Shown here: in pieces, positions 4,630 to 11,496 of the stretch
How the letters are laid out: every line of letters begins with the position of its first letter
Numbering within the stretch: position 1 is the stretch's first letter
Assembly (NCBI GenBank): GCA_050290865.1
Contig: JBNKIW010000066.1
Coordinates: 1 to 11,496, forward strand
Direction of reading: 5' to 3'
From: JARRLC01 sp050290865
GTDB taxonomy: Bacteria; Pseudomonadota; Alphaproteobacteria; Rhizobiales; Rhodomicrobiaceae
Length of the DNA stretch: 11,496 bases
Position numbers and translations under genes: made by a program
The notes under the pieces: generated by a model
The model's database searches: none
What the model saw: the letters and a program-made list of their open reading frames with translations, nothing else
Told to the model about the DNA's origin: nothing

Positions 4630-5124
4630 CTATGCGGTTCGCGCCTTCTTCTGGCGCCCCCGCCGCGCTTTACTCGGCTTCGCCGACGGCAAGAAACCGC
4701 ATTCCACGAGTGCTCGCCGCAGCAATTCCGGAACGGTCGTGCCTTTCTCAACCGCCGCCTGCCTCAAATGGCGCATTTCCTCGATGCTGAAATTGAACAA
4801 CTGAGCCTGCAAGTTTTCGTCGTACCAGTCTTGGGCGCGCGGTTCGCGCCGCTTCTCGTCTTCCGCCTCCTCCTCAACCTCGCCCTCGGCAGGCTTGAAC
4901 AGGCGCCACAGCGGCACTTTCACGACCGTGCCCAACTTCACCATGGTGTCGATCGAGATATTGCAGCTGCCTTCTTCGATTTCGGAGATATGCGACTGCG
5001 CGATGCCGCTGAGCAAATGCACGTCACGCTGGCGCAGCCGCAGATCGAGGCGGGCGCGCCGGAAATTGCGCCCGAAGATCAAGCGTTCCTTCTGGCTATC
5101 AACGCCGGGCATCTGTTTCTTCAT
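4630..5124 (-). CDS. Transcriptional regulator with XRE HTH and probable ribbon-helix-helix segment
   Basis: This 164-residue protein starts with an XRE/Cro-CI helix-turn-helix (about 16-76: FGRNFRRARLDLRLRQRDV, then SGIAQSHISEIEEGSCNISIDTMVKL). A strongly acidic linker follows (79-96, EGEVEEEAEDEKRREP). Residues 107-143 (QAQLFNFSIEEMRHLRQAAV, ending VPELLRRALVECG) have the strand-helix-helix pattern of a ribbon-helix-helix domain. The protein ends in a basic tail (147-164, KARRGRQKKAR). The second domain is my reading of the pattern and could instead be a dimerisation segment. It lies downstream of the trb operon and the transporter on the same strand, and may control transfer or the transporter. 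The start at ATG 5124 has no strong ribosome site; ATG 5112 (residue 5) is possible. The gene converges on the toxin-antitoxin operon. Confidence 0.8.
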   Translation of the reverse strand: MKKQMPGVDSQKERLIFGRNFRRARLDLRLRQRDVHLLSGIAQSHISEIEEGSCNISIDTMVKLGTVVKVPLWRLFKPAEGEVEEEAEDEKRREPRAQDWYDENLQAQLFNFSIEEMRHLRQAAVEKGTTVPELLRRALVECGFLPSAKPSKARRGRQKKARTA

Positions 5125-5150
5125 TGACGGGTCCGGTTACGGCAATTTGG

Positions 5151-5166
5151 ATACGACAAATCGAAT
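5151..5166. promoter_or_regulatory. Possible operator upstream of the XRE/RHH gene
   Basis: ATACGA and TCGAAT, separated by CAAA, form an imperfect palindrome (five of six pairs) 27 bases before the regulator start, in a locally AT-richer stretch. This fits an autoregulatory site but is short and degenerate. Confidence 0.25.
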
Positions 5167-5273
5167 ACAAGCAATCAGGTTAACACCAAGTTAGGAGATT
5201 CCCAAAGCGGATGCCAGACACTGGCCTCCGTCACCGTCAATGGGAGTGCAAGGAGGCGTGCCTGACGAACTGG

Positions 5274-6518
5274 CTATTGGGAGAAGAACAGAATCGAAAT
5301 CGGGTCTTCCTGCGCCGCCGCTGCAGCGGATTTGCGAAGAAGCCGCGGCCTGCGCACAGGGGAGGGAGGCAGAGGTTTGATGCCAGCGAGTACGACGGCA
5401 ATTTCCTCTCCGATCGCCTCGCGCGCAAACCAATCGGGCCGGTCGCGCTCGATACGCGTGAAAAACGCCCGCGCCGACTGTTCCCCGATTTCGTCACGCG
5501 CGACAAGCAGAGGGAGAAAGGCGCGCTGCGGACCGTAGATGCTGACAAGGGCAAAATACGGTGTCTGCTCTGCGGCCATCCATTCCGGCAAGACGGGGGC
5601 CGCGGGCCGTGCCGCATCCGGCCATAGCGCCACTTCGGCGCGCTCGATTAACTCCCGCGTTTCGGCCATGCCGCTCCGCAGGCCGCGCCCCATCTGGGCC
5701 GGATCGACCGCGGCGGAAAAGATGTGCCCGGCCACGACCAGCAGCCACAAACCCCACAGGCGGCGCAAGGGGCGTCTCGGCAGATACCGGCCGAGCGCTG
5801 CCCCGATCGGTGCTGTGAGCACGGCGCCGATACCGGCGGCCGCGACGGCAGGCAGAAAGACGTAGCCCATGCACATGCCCTGGCATTCGCCGGGCGGGCT
5901 TGCGAGCAGGTAGCCGGTGACGCCCGCGATGGACAAGGGGACCGCCAGCGCCACGGCTGTACCGAAAGCCCGTTCCATCAGCAGATGCCGCGACAGAAGC
6001 GGCACGGCGAAGAAGGACGTACCGAGAGCCAGAAGCGAACAAGCCGCGCCGCCGAGAACGCCGCGCCAAGTGAGCGCCCAGCGTCCCGGCCGCTGACACG
6101 ATAGCATGTCAGGAAACCGCTCCCCTTTTCCGGCCAGCATCCGCCAGGCGGTGATGAGCACTGCGATGGCCAGGACGATCATCATCAGTTTGGAGCTGAG
6201 CGCGAACACAAAGACCGAGGCTACGAAGGCGCCGGCGAGCACGCTGGGCGTGAACCATGCCAGATGCCACCAATCCACGGTCCCGCGCGAGACGTTGGTC
6301 TGCGTAGCGGCAATGGCCATCGGCAGGATCAAGCCGAGCGCCGACGCCAGGGCGATCTTGGCGACGTCCGGACCGGCAATGCCGAAGAAATGCGGCAGGC
6401 CGATCAGCAGAGCCGACACGAAGGTGGCGGTTCCCGCTATTCCGAGCAAGCCGTTGATGAAACCTACAGCCGCGCCCAGGCTGATGAGGAAAGCTATGCC
6501 GGTATGATACTCGTCCAT
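5274..6518 (-). CDS. TauE/SafE-family membrane transporter with long C-terminal extension
   Basis: This 414-residue inner-membrane protein matches the sulfite exporter TauE/SafE family, which moves small anions such as sulfite or organosulfonates. About eight hydrophobic helices lie within residues 6-269. Both halves begin with Gly-rich helices typical of the family's internal duplication: GAAVGFINGLLGIAGTATFV at about 15-34, and GVLGGAACSLLALGTSFFAV at about 153-172. Most family members end near 250-270 residues. This one continues with a soluble tail of about 145 residues (270-414) containing YFALVSIYGPQRAFLPLLVA and an Arg/Ala-rich end, which I do not recognise. ATG 6518 is preceded by AGAGG at a proper distance. 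It sits 290 bases after trbI on the same strand and 149 bases before the XRE/RHH gene. The family is fairly sure; the transported substrate is not determined. Confidence 0.82.
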   Translation of the reverse strand: MDEYHTGIAFLISLGAAVGFINGLLGIAGTATFVSALLIGLPHFFGIAGPDVAKIALASALGLILPMAIAATQTNVSRGTVDWWHLAWFTPSVLAGAFVASVFVFALSSKLMMIVLAIAVLITAWRMLAGKGERFPDMLSCQRPGRWALTWRGVLGGAACSLLALGTSFFAVPLLSRHLLMERAFGTAVALAVPLSIAGVTGYLLASPPGECQGMCMGYVFLPAVAAAGIGAVLTAPIGAALGRYLPRRPLRRLWGLWLLVVAGHIFSAAVDPAQMGRGLRSGMAETRELIERAEVALWPDAARPAAPVLPEWMAAEQTPYFALVSIYGPQRAFLPLLVARDEIGEQSARAFFTRIERDRPDWFAREAIGEEIAVVLAGIKPLPPSPVRRPRLLRKSAAAAAQEDPISILFFSQ

Positions 6519-6808
6519 TGGACACCTCTGCTCGACAGCCGGAATCCCGCCCGTTCTTCCGGGGATGTTTGCAGATCATCACCAAGAGACGGTCCGGCAT
6601 TTCCTTGTCAGGAACGGTTGGAAAAGGAGATTGGGGACCAGTCTTGGGAACTGGTCCCCGCACGGCCACTCAGCGACCGGGAGGCAATGGGTGCTGAACA
6701 GCCCTCGCCGCACCTCCTTACTCTGCAAGTATCTCATAAACGCTTATCTGCCGTCTAGTAAATACGAACTCCGTTCACAGAAAAATACGTTGCGTTAGAC
6801 ACCTCGCG
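6519..6808. other. Intergenic region between trbI and the TauE-family gene
   Basis: This 290-base stretch has no supported gene. It holds a 10-base-stem hairpin (6633-6659), an AT-rich segment (about 6725-6795) that could carry the promoter of the transporter gene, and GCGTTAG twice (6792-6798 and 6806-6812). Many alphaproteobacterial elements of this type carry a small DUF2274 gene directly after trbI; I see none here. Confidence 0.5.
6633..6659 (-). terminator. Strong hairpin after the trb operon, possible terminator or attenuator
   Basis: GGGGACCAGT (6633-6642) and ACTGGTCCCC (6650-6659) are perfect complements around a seven-base loop, 150 bases past the trbI stop and 115 bases before the transporter start. 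On the minus strand only a weak pyrimidine tract (CTCCTTTTCC) follows, so termination may be partial; a regulatory hairpin for the transporter mRNA is equally possible. Confidence 0.45.
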
Positions 6809-8074
6809 TTAGCCGCCGTTGTTCGCCCGGCGGGGGCGCCAGGGAGAGATCACTGCGTCCCGGGTCGCCATGACCGTGAAATGCAGGCCCGGCCGGATTT
6901 CGATCGTCGGCTGCACTTTGACATTCCTGCGCGCCATCTCCTGACCGAGCTGGCCGAGTTGCTGGCCGAGGCCGGCGGCAATGCTTTGCTGGGCGTTCAT
7001 GCCATTGGTGCTGCTTGCCCCGCCGCCTTGCGAAATCTGAACGCCCGCCGAGAACACCGACATCAGCAGGGCGTTGCCAAACGCCTTCCAGAAGTGATTG
7101 TCCACCCGGTCTTTCAACCCGGCGAGCCCGGCGCTGTCGGCCCCTGGCATCTTGCCGAGGTCGAGCGAGGATGCGTCGGGATAGATGATCCGCGTCCAGG
7201 CAACAAGCACACGCTCCTGGCCGGTGGTGATGGCATTGTCGTAGGTCCCTACGAGCTTGGCGCCTTGCGGGATGAGGATGTGCCGGCCGGTGGCGGTGTC
7301 GTAGACATTCTCGCGGACCTGAGCGAGGATCTGGCCCGGCAGATCGCTATTGATGCCACCAACCATGATTGCCGGAATGACCGTACCGGCCTTCAGCTCG
7401 TAGGGCGATTTCGGCCCCACTCGCCCCTCGGGGAGATAGTGCTTGTCGGCCTCTTGCGGCTGGCGGTCCTTCAGCCATGCAGCCTTCTCGGCGGCGCGAT
7501 TGATATCCTCCTCGCCACCATTCTCGCCCCACAGCGCCCGCCGCCGCATCGCCGCGGCATAAGATGCTTTCAGATGACCGTCGGCGGACGGGGACGTGCC
7601 GGCGCGGGACCGCGCCCCCCGGCGTGTGGCGCCAGACTTGATATCCCGGACGGTGGTCGGTGCCTTCAGCGCCTGCAGGGCCGCTGCCACCCGCGCCGCC
7701 TCCAGCCTTTCCCGCGCCCGCCGTTCGCGTTCCCTGGCGAGGGCCTCCGGGTCCGGTCCTGGCGGCATGAGCGCTGGCTTGTCAGGTTTGGTTTCCACCG
7801 GAGGAGGCGGCGCCGTTTCGCCTCTCCTGGCCTGAATCAGCCCGCCATCCGGCGCGTCCTTGAAGACCTCCGAGGGTGTTGCCGCTGCCGGTTCCGCGGC
7901 GTGGTGCGCCTCACCCTCACGGAGCGACGCCAGACGCATCTGGTAGGTGTAGGTGATGGCGCCGATGATCAGCAACAGCAGCACACCGGCGATCAGCAGG
8001 GGCACCCGGTTCAGCCGCGGTACGGCCTGGCCCTGATTGGGATCCTGGTTGAGGAAATCTGGGCTGTCCGTCAT
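6809..8074 (-). CDS. trbI: Conjugal transfer protein TrbI (VirB10-like)
   Basis: This 421-residue protein is the TrbI/VirB10 component that spans the envelope and links the inner-membrane part of the type IV secretion channel to the outer-membrane core. One N-terminal transmembrane helix lies at about 24-43 (VPLLIAGVLLLLIIGAITYT). A Pro-rich and charged periplasmic linker follows (about 83-140, with PPPPVETKPDKP and a RERERRARERLEAAR helix). The C-terminal VirB10 domain (about 223-415) contains LKAGTVIPAIMVGGINSDLP, QVRENVYDTATGRHILIPQG and HFWKAFGNALLMSVFSAGVQ, all typical of the family. Length is normal. ATG 8074 overlaps the trbH stop as ATGA. It is the last trb gene of the cluster, as in IncP and Ti-type systems. 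Confidence 0.96.
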   Translation of the reverse strand: MTDSPDFLNQDPNQGQAVPRLNRVPLLIAGVLLLLIIGAITYTYQMRLASLREGEAHHAAEPAAATPSEVFKDAPDGGLIQARRGETAPPPPVETKPDKPALMPPGPDPEALARERERRARERLEAARVAAALQALKAPTTVRDIKSGATRRGARSRAGTSPSADGHLKASYAAAMRRRALWGENGGEEDINRAAEKAAWLKDRQPQEADKHYLPEGRVGPKSPYELKAGTVIPAIMVGGINSDLPGQILAQVRENVYDTATGRHILIPQGAKLVGTYDNAITTGQERVLVAWTRIIYPDASSLDLGKMPGADSAGLAGLKDRVDNHFWKAFGNALLMSVFSAGVQISQGGGASSTNGMNAQQSIAAGLGQQLGQLGQEMARRNVKVQPTIEIRPGLHFTVMATRDAVISPWRPRRANNGG

Positions 8075-8508
8075 CGCCTCACCTCTCTGACACTAAGCGG
8101 CGCACGCGCAGCGAGGCTGCCGGACGGGCCTCGGACCAACACCGTGGCGGCTTCCTGGCCGTCCAGGCGCACACGCAGGAGCAGTTCATCGCCGTAAGGG
8201 GAAACGATGTAGCGCAGCGTGTGCACCGCACCGCCGTCCCCGTCACCCGCAACCCCGATCCCGCGCTCGGCCAGCGCGTCTTTCAGACTGGCATCGACCG
8301 CCTGGCTGGCCGCATTATCGTGGGTCTCCGCAAGCCGGACCTTTTCACCACGGGCGACGCGCCCCGCCGTCAGATCGGCGATCTGCGCGGACAGAGGCGC
8401 GGCGTCGGTCTCGGGCACCCCATCGACCCAGGATGACCTGTCGGAACGAAACACGGCGCAGCCTGCGAGCAAGGCGGTCGCCGCGATCACAAGAAACCTG
8501 GTTTTCAT
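8071..8508 (-). CDS. trbH: Conjugal transfer lipoprotein TrbH
   Basis: This 145-residue predicted lipoprotein has a signal peptide ending in the lipobox LLAGC (Cys17), which would anchor it in a membrane facing the periplasm. The rest is soluble, with IVSPYGDELLLRVRLDGQEA toward the end. Sequence alone gives limited family evidence, but a short lipoprotein between trbG and trbI is trbH in IncP and Agrobacterium-type systems, where it belongs to the mating-pair-formation apparatus. Overlaps on both sides (ATGA at 8508-8505 and at 8074-8071) make translational coupling likely. A VirB7-like role in stabilising the TrbG-TrbI core is plausible inference. Confidence 0.85.
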   Translation of the reverse strand: MKTRFLVIAATALLAGCAVFRSDRSSWVDGVPETDAAPLSAQIADLTAGRVARGEKVRLAETHDNAASQAVDASLKDALAERGIGVAGDGDGGAVHTLRYIVSPYGDELLLRVRLDGQEAATVLVRGPSGSLAARAPLSVREVRR

Positions 8509-9440
8509 CGGTCATCTCCCTGCCGCACGATCTTCACCTCGACCTGATCCATGCCCACGCCGCTGATGAGGGCGGCACGCTCCAGGATCTTATCGACCTC
8601 GAAACGGCCGTTGACGTAGCGGTAGTTCACCAGTTCCTTGGTCGGTCCGGTGAACAGGCCGCCATCGTCGGCAAGCGCGACAAGGGCCGGCAGATCGCCA
8701 TGGGCGACGCCCGCTGGGAACTGGATGTAGGTCTTGCCGCCCGCCGCGTAGACGCGAACGGGCCGCCACGGCGCTTCGCCCGACACCGCATAGTTGAAGT
8801 CGAGCCGCGCCCCTACCGTCGCGCCGCCCGTGTCCTGTTCAACCTGTCGCTGCTTCATCAGACTGTGATAAGCGCCCCATTCAGCAGTCACCGCGTCCGG
8901 ATAATGGAATGAGACGCGCGGCATCCACGCCTTTGCCTGGCTGACAAGCCGGATACTATAAGCCCGGCGGTTCGTGGTGATCAGCAGGTTGGTGCTCAGA
9001 CCGGTATCGGTGGGCTTGATGATGATATGGGTGGTGGCGGTCTCGCCGGCACCTTGCGTCGCCGGACTTACCTGCCAGCGGACCCCATCACCGACATGGA
9101 CGTCGTTGACGGTCTCGCCTTCCTGAAGCACGAGGTCACAGACATGGAGCGGCGCGCAAACAACCGAAGGCAGGGTGGCGCCGAAGACGAAGACCACGCT
9201 GCCGTCCTTGCCCCGGGCCGGCTGATCCCTGTTATTCGCCCATTGGCGGCCATAGGCAACGCCCCGCCTTTCCTTCCGCGTCAACGGGACATTGCGTCCG
9301 CTCAGCGGCTCGATGGACGGCGCCGGACCGTCCTTGACTCTTACGGGCCGCACGGATGTGTCCCACGATCCGGGACCCTCGGCCGCTGCAAGACCGGGCA
9401 AGGCACACAGCATGCCCGCCATCACGAGTATCCTTCTCAT
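8505..9440 (-). CDS. trbG: Conjugal transfer protein TrbG (VirB9-like)
   Basis: This 311-residue secreted protein is the TrbG/VirB9 component of the outer-membrane core of the conjugation channel. A signal peptide opens it (MRRILVMAGMLCALPGLAAA, cleavage probably near residue 20). The VirB9-type sequence follows: VVCAPLHVCDLVLQEGETVN, then GDGVRWQVSPA, KPTDTGLSTNLLITTNRRAY and SIRLVS, and the C-terminal WRPVRVYAAGGKTYIQFPAG and KELVNYRYVNGRFEVDKILE. ATG 9440 is chosen because the signal peptide starts there and an AAGGGGG ribosome site precedes it. The upstream ATG at 9470 would place ten charged residues before the signal peptide and overlap trbF. The gene lies 19 bases after trbF and overlaps trbH by four. 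Confidence 0.95.
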   Translation of the reverse strand: MRRILVMAGMLCALPGLAAAEGPGSWDTSVRPVRVKDGPAPSIEPLSGRNVPLTRKERRGVAYGRQWANNRDQPARGKDGSVVFVFGATLPSVVCAPLHVCDLVLQEGETVNDVHVGDGVRWQVSPATQGAGETATTHIIIKPTDTGLSTNLLITTNRRAYSIRLVSQAKAWMPRVSFHYPDAVTAEWGAYHSLMKQRQVEQDTGGATVGARLDFNYAVSGEAPWRPVRVYAAGGKTYIQFPAGVAHGDLPALVALADDGGLFTGPTKELVNYRYVNGRFEVDKILERAALISGVGMDQVEVKIVRQGDDR

Positions 9441-9459
9441 CAGTACCCCCTTCTCTGGC

Positions 9460-10134
9460 TCACTGCGCACCCAAGCGCTCGGCCCAGTCGTAGCTGTTGA
9501 TGTAAAGCCCCATGGGATTGACGCGGATCGTCGCCTCGTCGCGCGGCGGATTGAACGCCACCGTCACCGTGGCCGTGTATTCGCGCGATTTGATCCGCTG
9601 ACCGTCGCGGGCCCGGATTTCCTCCCGCCACTCGATGCGCCAGCTATCCGCCGTGATCGGCAGGACAGAGCGCACATCGACGGAAACCGTTTCGGTCTTC
9701 GCCCGCTCGAACGGATCATGGGCGCGCATATGATCGTTGAGCTTGCCGAAGGCGTCGGCACGGGCATTGATCATCGCGTAGGCTTCCTTGACCAGCCCGC
9801 GCTGTGCCCCGGCATCGACCCACACGCTCCTGACCGCCGTGATCCAGCGGGCAAGCTGGGCGACGATGACCGCCTTGTTCGGCTTTGCGGCTCGATCGGC
9901 GTGACCGACCGGCACCGCTTCGCCGAGCTTGTCCACCTTCACGACATAGGGGACCACCTGCGACTGCGTCGCCACCATGATCATGCCCGCGACGGACAGC
10001 GCGGCGACGATCAGGGCCAGAATTCCGGTCCACCGCCAATTCCGCGCCGCGATCACATAGCGGGCATGGGCCTCAAGATGCCCGCCGCGCCCCGTCAGAT
10101 AGGGGTTCACACCCGCCGGTTCATTCACCGTCAT
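9460..10134 (-). CDS. trbF: Conjugal transfer protein TrbF (VirB8-like)
   Basis: This 224-residue bitopic inner-membrane protein is the TrbF/VirB8 assembly factor of the type IV secretion channel. After a cytoplasmic N-terminus with the family's NPYLTGR motif (10-16) and the YVIAARNWR segment, one transmembrane helix lies at about 37-55. The periplasmic VirB8-like domain follows, with VPYVVKVDKLGEAVPVG, ITAVRSVWVDAGAQRGLVKE, the RIEWREE strand and the final NPMGLYINSYDWAERLG. Length is normal. It starts 18 bases after trbL with GGAGAGAAGGG just before ATG 10134. Expression is expected to be coupled to the rest of the operon. Confidence 0.95.
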   Translation of the reverse strand: MTVNEPAGVNPYLTGRGGHLEAHARYVIAARNWRWTGILALIVAALSVAGMIMVATQSQVVPYVVKVDKLGEAVPVGHADRAAKPNKAVIVAQLARWITAVRSVWVDAGAQRGLVKEAYAMINARADAFGKLNDHMRAHDPFERAKTETVSVDVRSVLPITADSWRIEWREEIRARDGQRIKSREYTATVTVAFNPPRDEATIRVNPMGLYINSYDWAERLGAQ

Positions 10135-10152
10135 CCCTTCTCTCCATTACCT

Positions 10153-11427
10153 TTATGGATTGTTGCCACCTTGGCCTTGGGGTGTCTGCGCTTGGCCATC
10201 TGGCTGACCTTGCTGCCCTTGGCCTTGGGACGTTTGCCCTTGTTGGCCGTCCCCTCCCTGTTGACTGGTATTCCGCAAGCCGTGCCTTATGTCGGCAGCA
10301 TTACGTTCCATCGCATACGCCGTCTGGCCGAAGCGATGGCCGAAATGCGCGCGCCCGCTCAGGCGATGGCCGACATTTTCGACCAACGCCCCGCCGAGAT
10401 TTCGCGCGGCCTGCCCAAAGACGCTGCGCGGAGCTTCACCTTGCGCTGCGCGCTGCTCGTTCTGCGCTCTGGCAAGGGTCACAGAGGCGCCAACGGCCAT
10501 GCCACCCGCCGTGACACCCGCTGCGGTTCCCGTCACCGCCCCTGCGACCGCGCCACCCAGCGCACCGCTTGCGCCAAAGCTGGTGCCATTGATCAGACCC
10601 TGGATCATGTCGGGGATGATCTTGGTGAGGGCGAGCATGACGATCGCCGAGCCGATGCAGATGAACAGCGTGGTGTTGTCGGTCCCGGCGTTGGCCGCCA
10701 GTTCCTGAAAGACCTGTGCGCCAAGGGCGATCAGCAATTGCAGCACGAAGAGCTTGGCGCCGACGCTAACGGCGTAGACCATGATCTTCACCGCCAGATC
10801 CTTGGTCCAGCGCGAGCCGCCGAACCCCAGAAACAGCACACCCGCCGAGATGACAACGTAAGCCTCGACCAGCGCCAGGATCAGGAAGGCGGCAATGAGG
10901 GCGAAGCAGAAGATGATGACGAGCGCCGAGATGAACAGGCCGAGAGAGGCACCCGGTGACCACAGACTGGTCGCCGACACGAACTGCCCGGCAACGTTCA
11001 GGCCAACGTCAAAGATGTTCGAAGGCGAGATGCCCACGGGAGCACCGCTCGCCTGGGCGGCGGACGAAGCTGCCGTCCGGAAGCTCTCGACGATGGCGCC
11101 GGCGAACTGTGAGGAATTGATGAGCAGCCAGTAAAAGAACCCGATGAAGAGAATCTGGGTGACGATCGTCTCCAGCCACTCGTTCAGATCGGACCCGCGA
11201 AACGCGAGCATGAGCGCCGCGAAGGTGAATTCTATCGCCGCCAAGAGCCAGAACAGCCTCAGGGCGAACTGTCGCAGCGTCGTTTCCCAAGCCCGGGCGT
11301 TGTCCCGGTAGAGGTTCATGATGCGGTCGAGCGAATTCTCCTGCGCCCAGGCAGGATCCACCAAGGCGCCGAGGATGATGACACCAAGAAGAAGGGTCAG
11401 GACGCTCGCCGTCGTGCCACGCCGCAT
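10153..11427 (-). CDS. trbL: P-type conjugative transfer protein TrbL (VirB6-like)
   Basis: This 424-residue polytopic membrane protein is TrbL, the VirB6-like inner-membrane pore component. An N-terminal signal-like helix (about 7-27, ending AWA) is followed by hydrophobic helices near 55-76, 88-104, 161-189, 190-202, 213-237 and 252-270. The family-typical stretches ALVEAYVVISAGVLFLGFGG and SRWTKDLAVKIMVYAVSVGA are present. A Gly/Ala-rich cytoplasmic segment (281-318) and a low-complexity Gln/Gly tail (389-424) close it. ATG 11427 is preferred over the in-frame ATG 11484: GGGGAGAG precedes it, it begins the hydrophobic helix, and its A is shared with the TGA stop of the upstream frame (TGATG). 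Confidence 0.95.
   Translation of the reverse strand: MRRGTTASVLTLLLGVIILGALVDPAWAQENSLDRIMNLYRDNARAWETTLRQFALRLFWLLAAIEFTFAALMLAFRGSDLNEWLETIVTQILFIGFFYWLLINSSQFAGAIVESFRTAASSAAQASGAPVGISPSNIFDVGLNVAGQFVSATSLWSPGASLGLFISALVIIFCFALIAAFLILALVEAYVVISAGVLFLGFGGSRWTKDLAVKIMVYAVSVGAKLFVLQLLIALGAQVFQELAANAGTDNTTLFICIGSAIVMLALTKIIPDMIQGLINGTSFGASGALGGAVAGAVTGTAAGVTAGGMAVGASVTLARAQNEQRAAQGEAPRSVFGQAARNLGGALVENVGHRLSGRAHFGHRFGQTAYAMERNAADIRHGLRNTSQQGGDGQQGQTSQGQGQQGQPDGQAQTPQGQGGNNP
10156..10263 (-). repeat. Gln/Gly-rich low-complexity coding tail of trbL
   Basis: Residues 389-424 of TrbL are built from short QGQ, QQGQ and PQGQG units. Such tails are variable in length among TrbL proteins and arise by slippage of short codon repeats. 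Confidence 0.7.
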
Positions 11428-11496
11428 CAGTATCTCTCCCCGTTCCTGGTGTTGATCTCCGGTTTCTTTGTGAAATTCCGCCATGCCGCGCTCTGC
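11427..11496 (-). CDS. C-terminal end of the gene upstream of trbL, probably TrbK-like
   Basis: The frame entering from the right edge reads QSAAWRNFTKKPEINTRNGE, then RY and a TGA stop at 11429-11427, whose last base is the first base of the trbL start. In alphaproteobacterial trb operons the gene before trbL is commonly a small TrbK (entry-exclusion-like) protein. The AAW-x-NF pattern resembles the end of the TrbK-alt family as I recall it. It could instead be the end of trbJ; 22 residues are too few to settle this. The stop-start overlap itself is clear. Confidence 0.45.
   Translation of the reverse strand, partial: QSAAWRNFTKKPEINTRNGERY

Noticed and set aside
6109..6669. 186-codon minus-strand frame starting upstream of the transporter
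   Set aside because: It runs out of frame through 400 bases of the TauE-family gene and has Arg-rich shadow composition; the transporter start has the better ribosome site.
6712..6721. CACCTCCTTA resembling the 3' end of 16S rRNA
   Set aside because: The preceding bases do not match 16S helix 45; this is a chance anti-Shine-Dalgarno-like string. No rRNA, tRNA or CRISPR array was seen anywhere in the window.
6881..8197. 438-codon plus-strand open frame
   Set aside because: Antisense shadow of trbI and trbH; no recognisable domains.
9292..10959. 555-codon plus-strand open frame
   Set aside because: It lies antisense to trbG, trbF and trbL, which carry clear family motifs; its protein is Arg/His/Asp-rich without domains. 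Long antisense frames are common in GC-rich DNA.

Overview
The window reads as part of an integrative or plasmid-borne accessory region from a GC-rich alphaproteobacterium (inference from base composition, the Ti/IncP-like trb gene order, and the style of the toxin-antitoxin and PQQ-type proteins; no rRNA or tRNA is present to confirm it). A 221-base run of N (4058-4278) marks a scaffold gap.

Right half (6809-11496, all minus strand): the end of a conjugative mating-pair-formation operon, in transcription order a probable trbK tail, trbL, trbF, trbG, trbH and trbI. Three of the junctions overlap (TGATG or ATGA) and the others are 18-19 bases apart, so this is one transcript building a P-type type IV secretion channel. 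Next on the same strand are a TauE/SafE-family membrane transporter with an unusual 145-residue C-terminal tail (5274-6518) and a small regulator combining an XRE helix-turn-helix with what looks like a ribbon-helix-helix segment (4630-5124).

Middle (3429-4629): a plus-strand toxin-antitoxin pair, a Phd/YefM antitoxin followed with a 4-base overlap by a PemK/MazF-like toxin whose core lies in the N gap. It has a near-consensus promoter whose -10 box sits in the loop of an inverted repeat, and a GC-rich terminator. Next to it, between the toxin-antitoxin pair and a divergent serine resolvase, lies a res-like array of TGTCC motifs. A perfect 20-base palindrome with a degenerate second copy 30 bases on lies between the toxin terminator and the XRE gene.

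Left half (1-3428, minus strand): serine resolvase, then after 20 bases an ADP-ribosylglycohydrolase (DraG family), a PqqD-like peptide-recognition protein and a PqqE-like radical SAM protein, the last three joined by 4-base ATGA and GTGA overlaps. No pqqA, pqqB or pqqC is visible. The PqqE-like protein keeps the radical SAM cysteines and aligns without gaps to PqqE, but every cysteine expected to hold the auxiliary SPASM clusters is replaced or missing. This coupled ADP-ribosylhydrolase/RRE/auxiliary-cluster-free radical SAM trio is the best candidate for something undescribed. The left edge holds the N-terminus of another XRE regulator.
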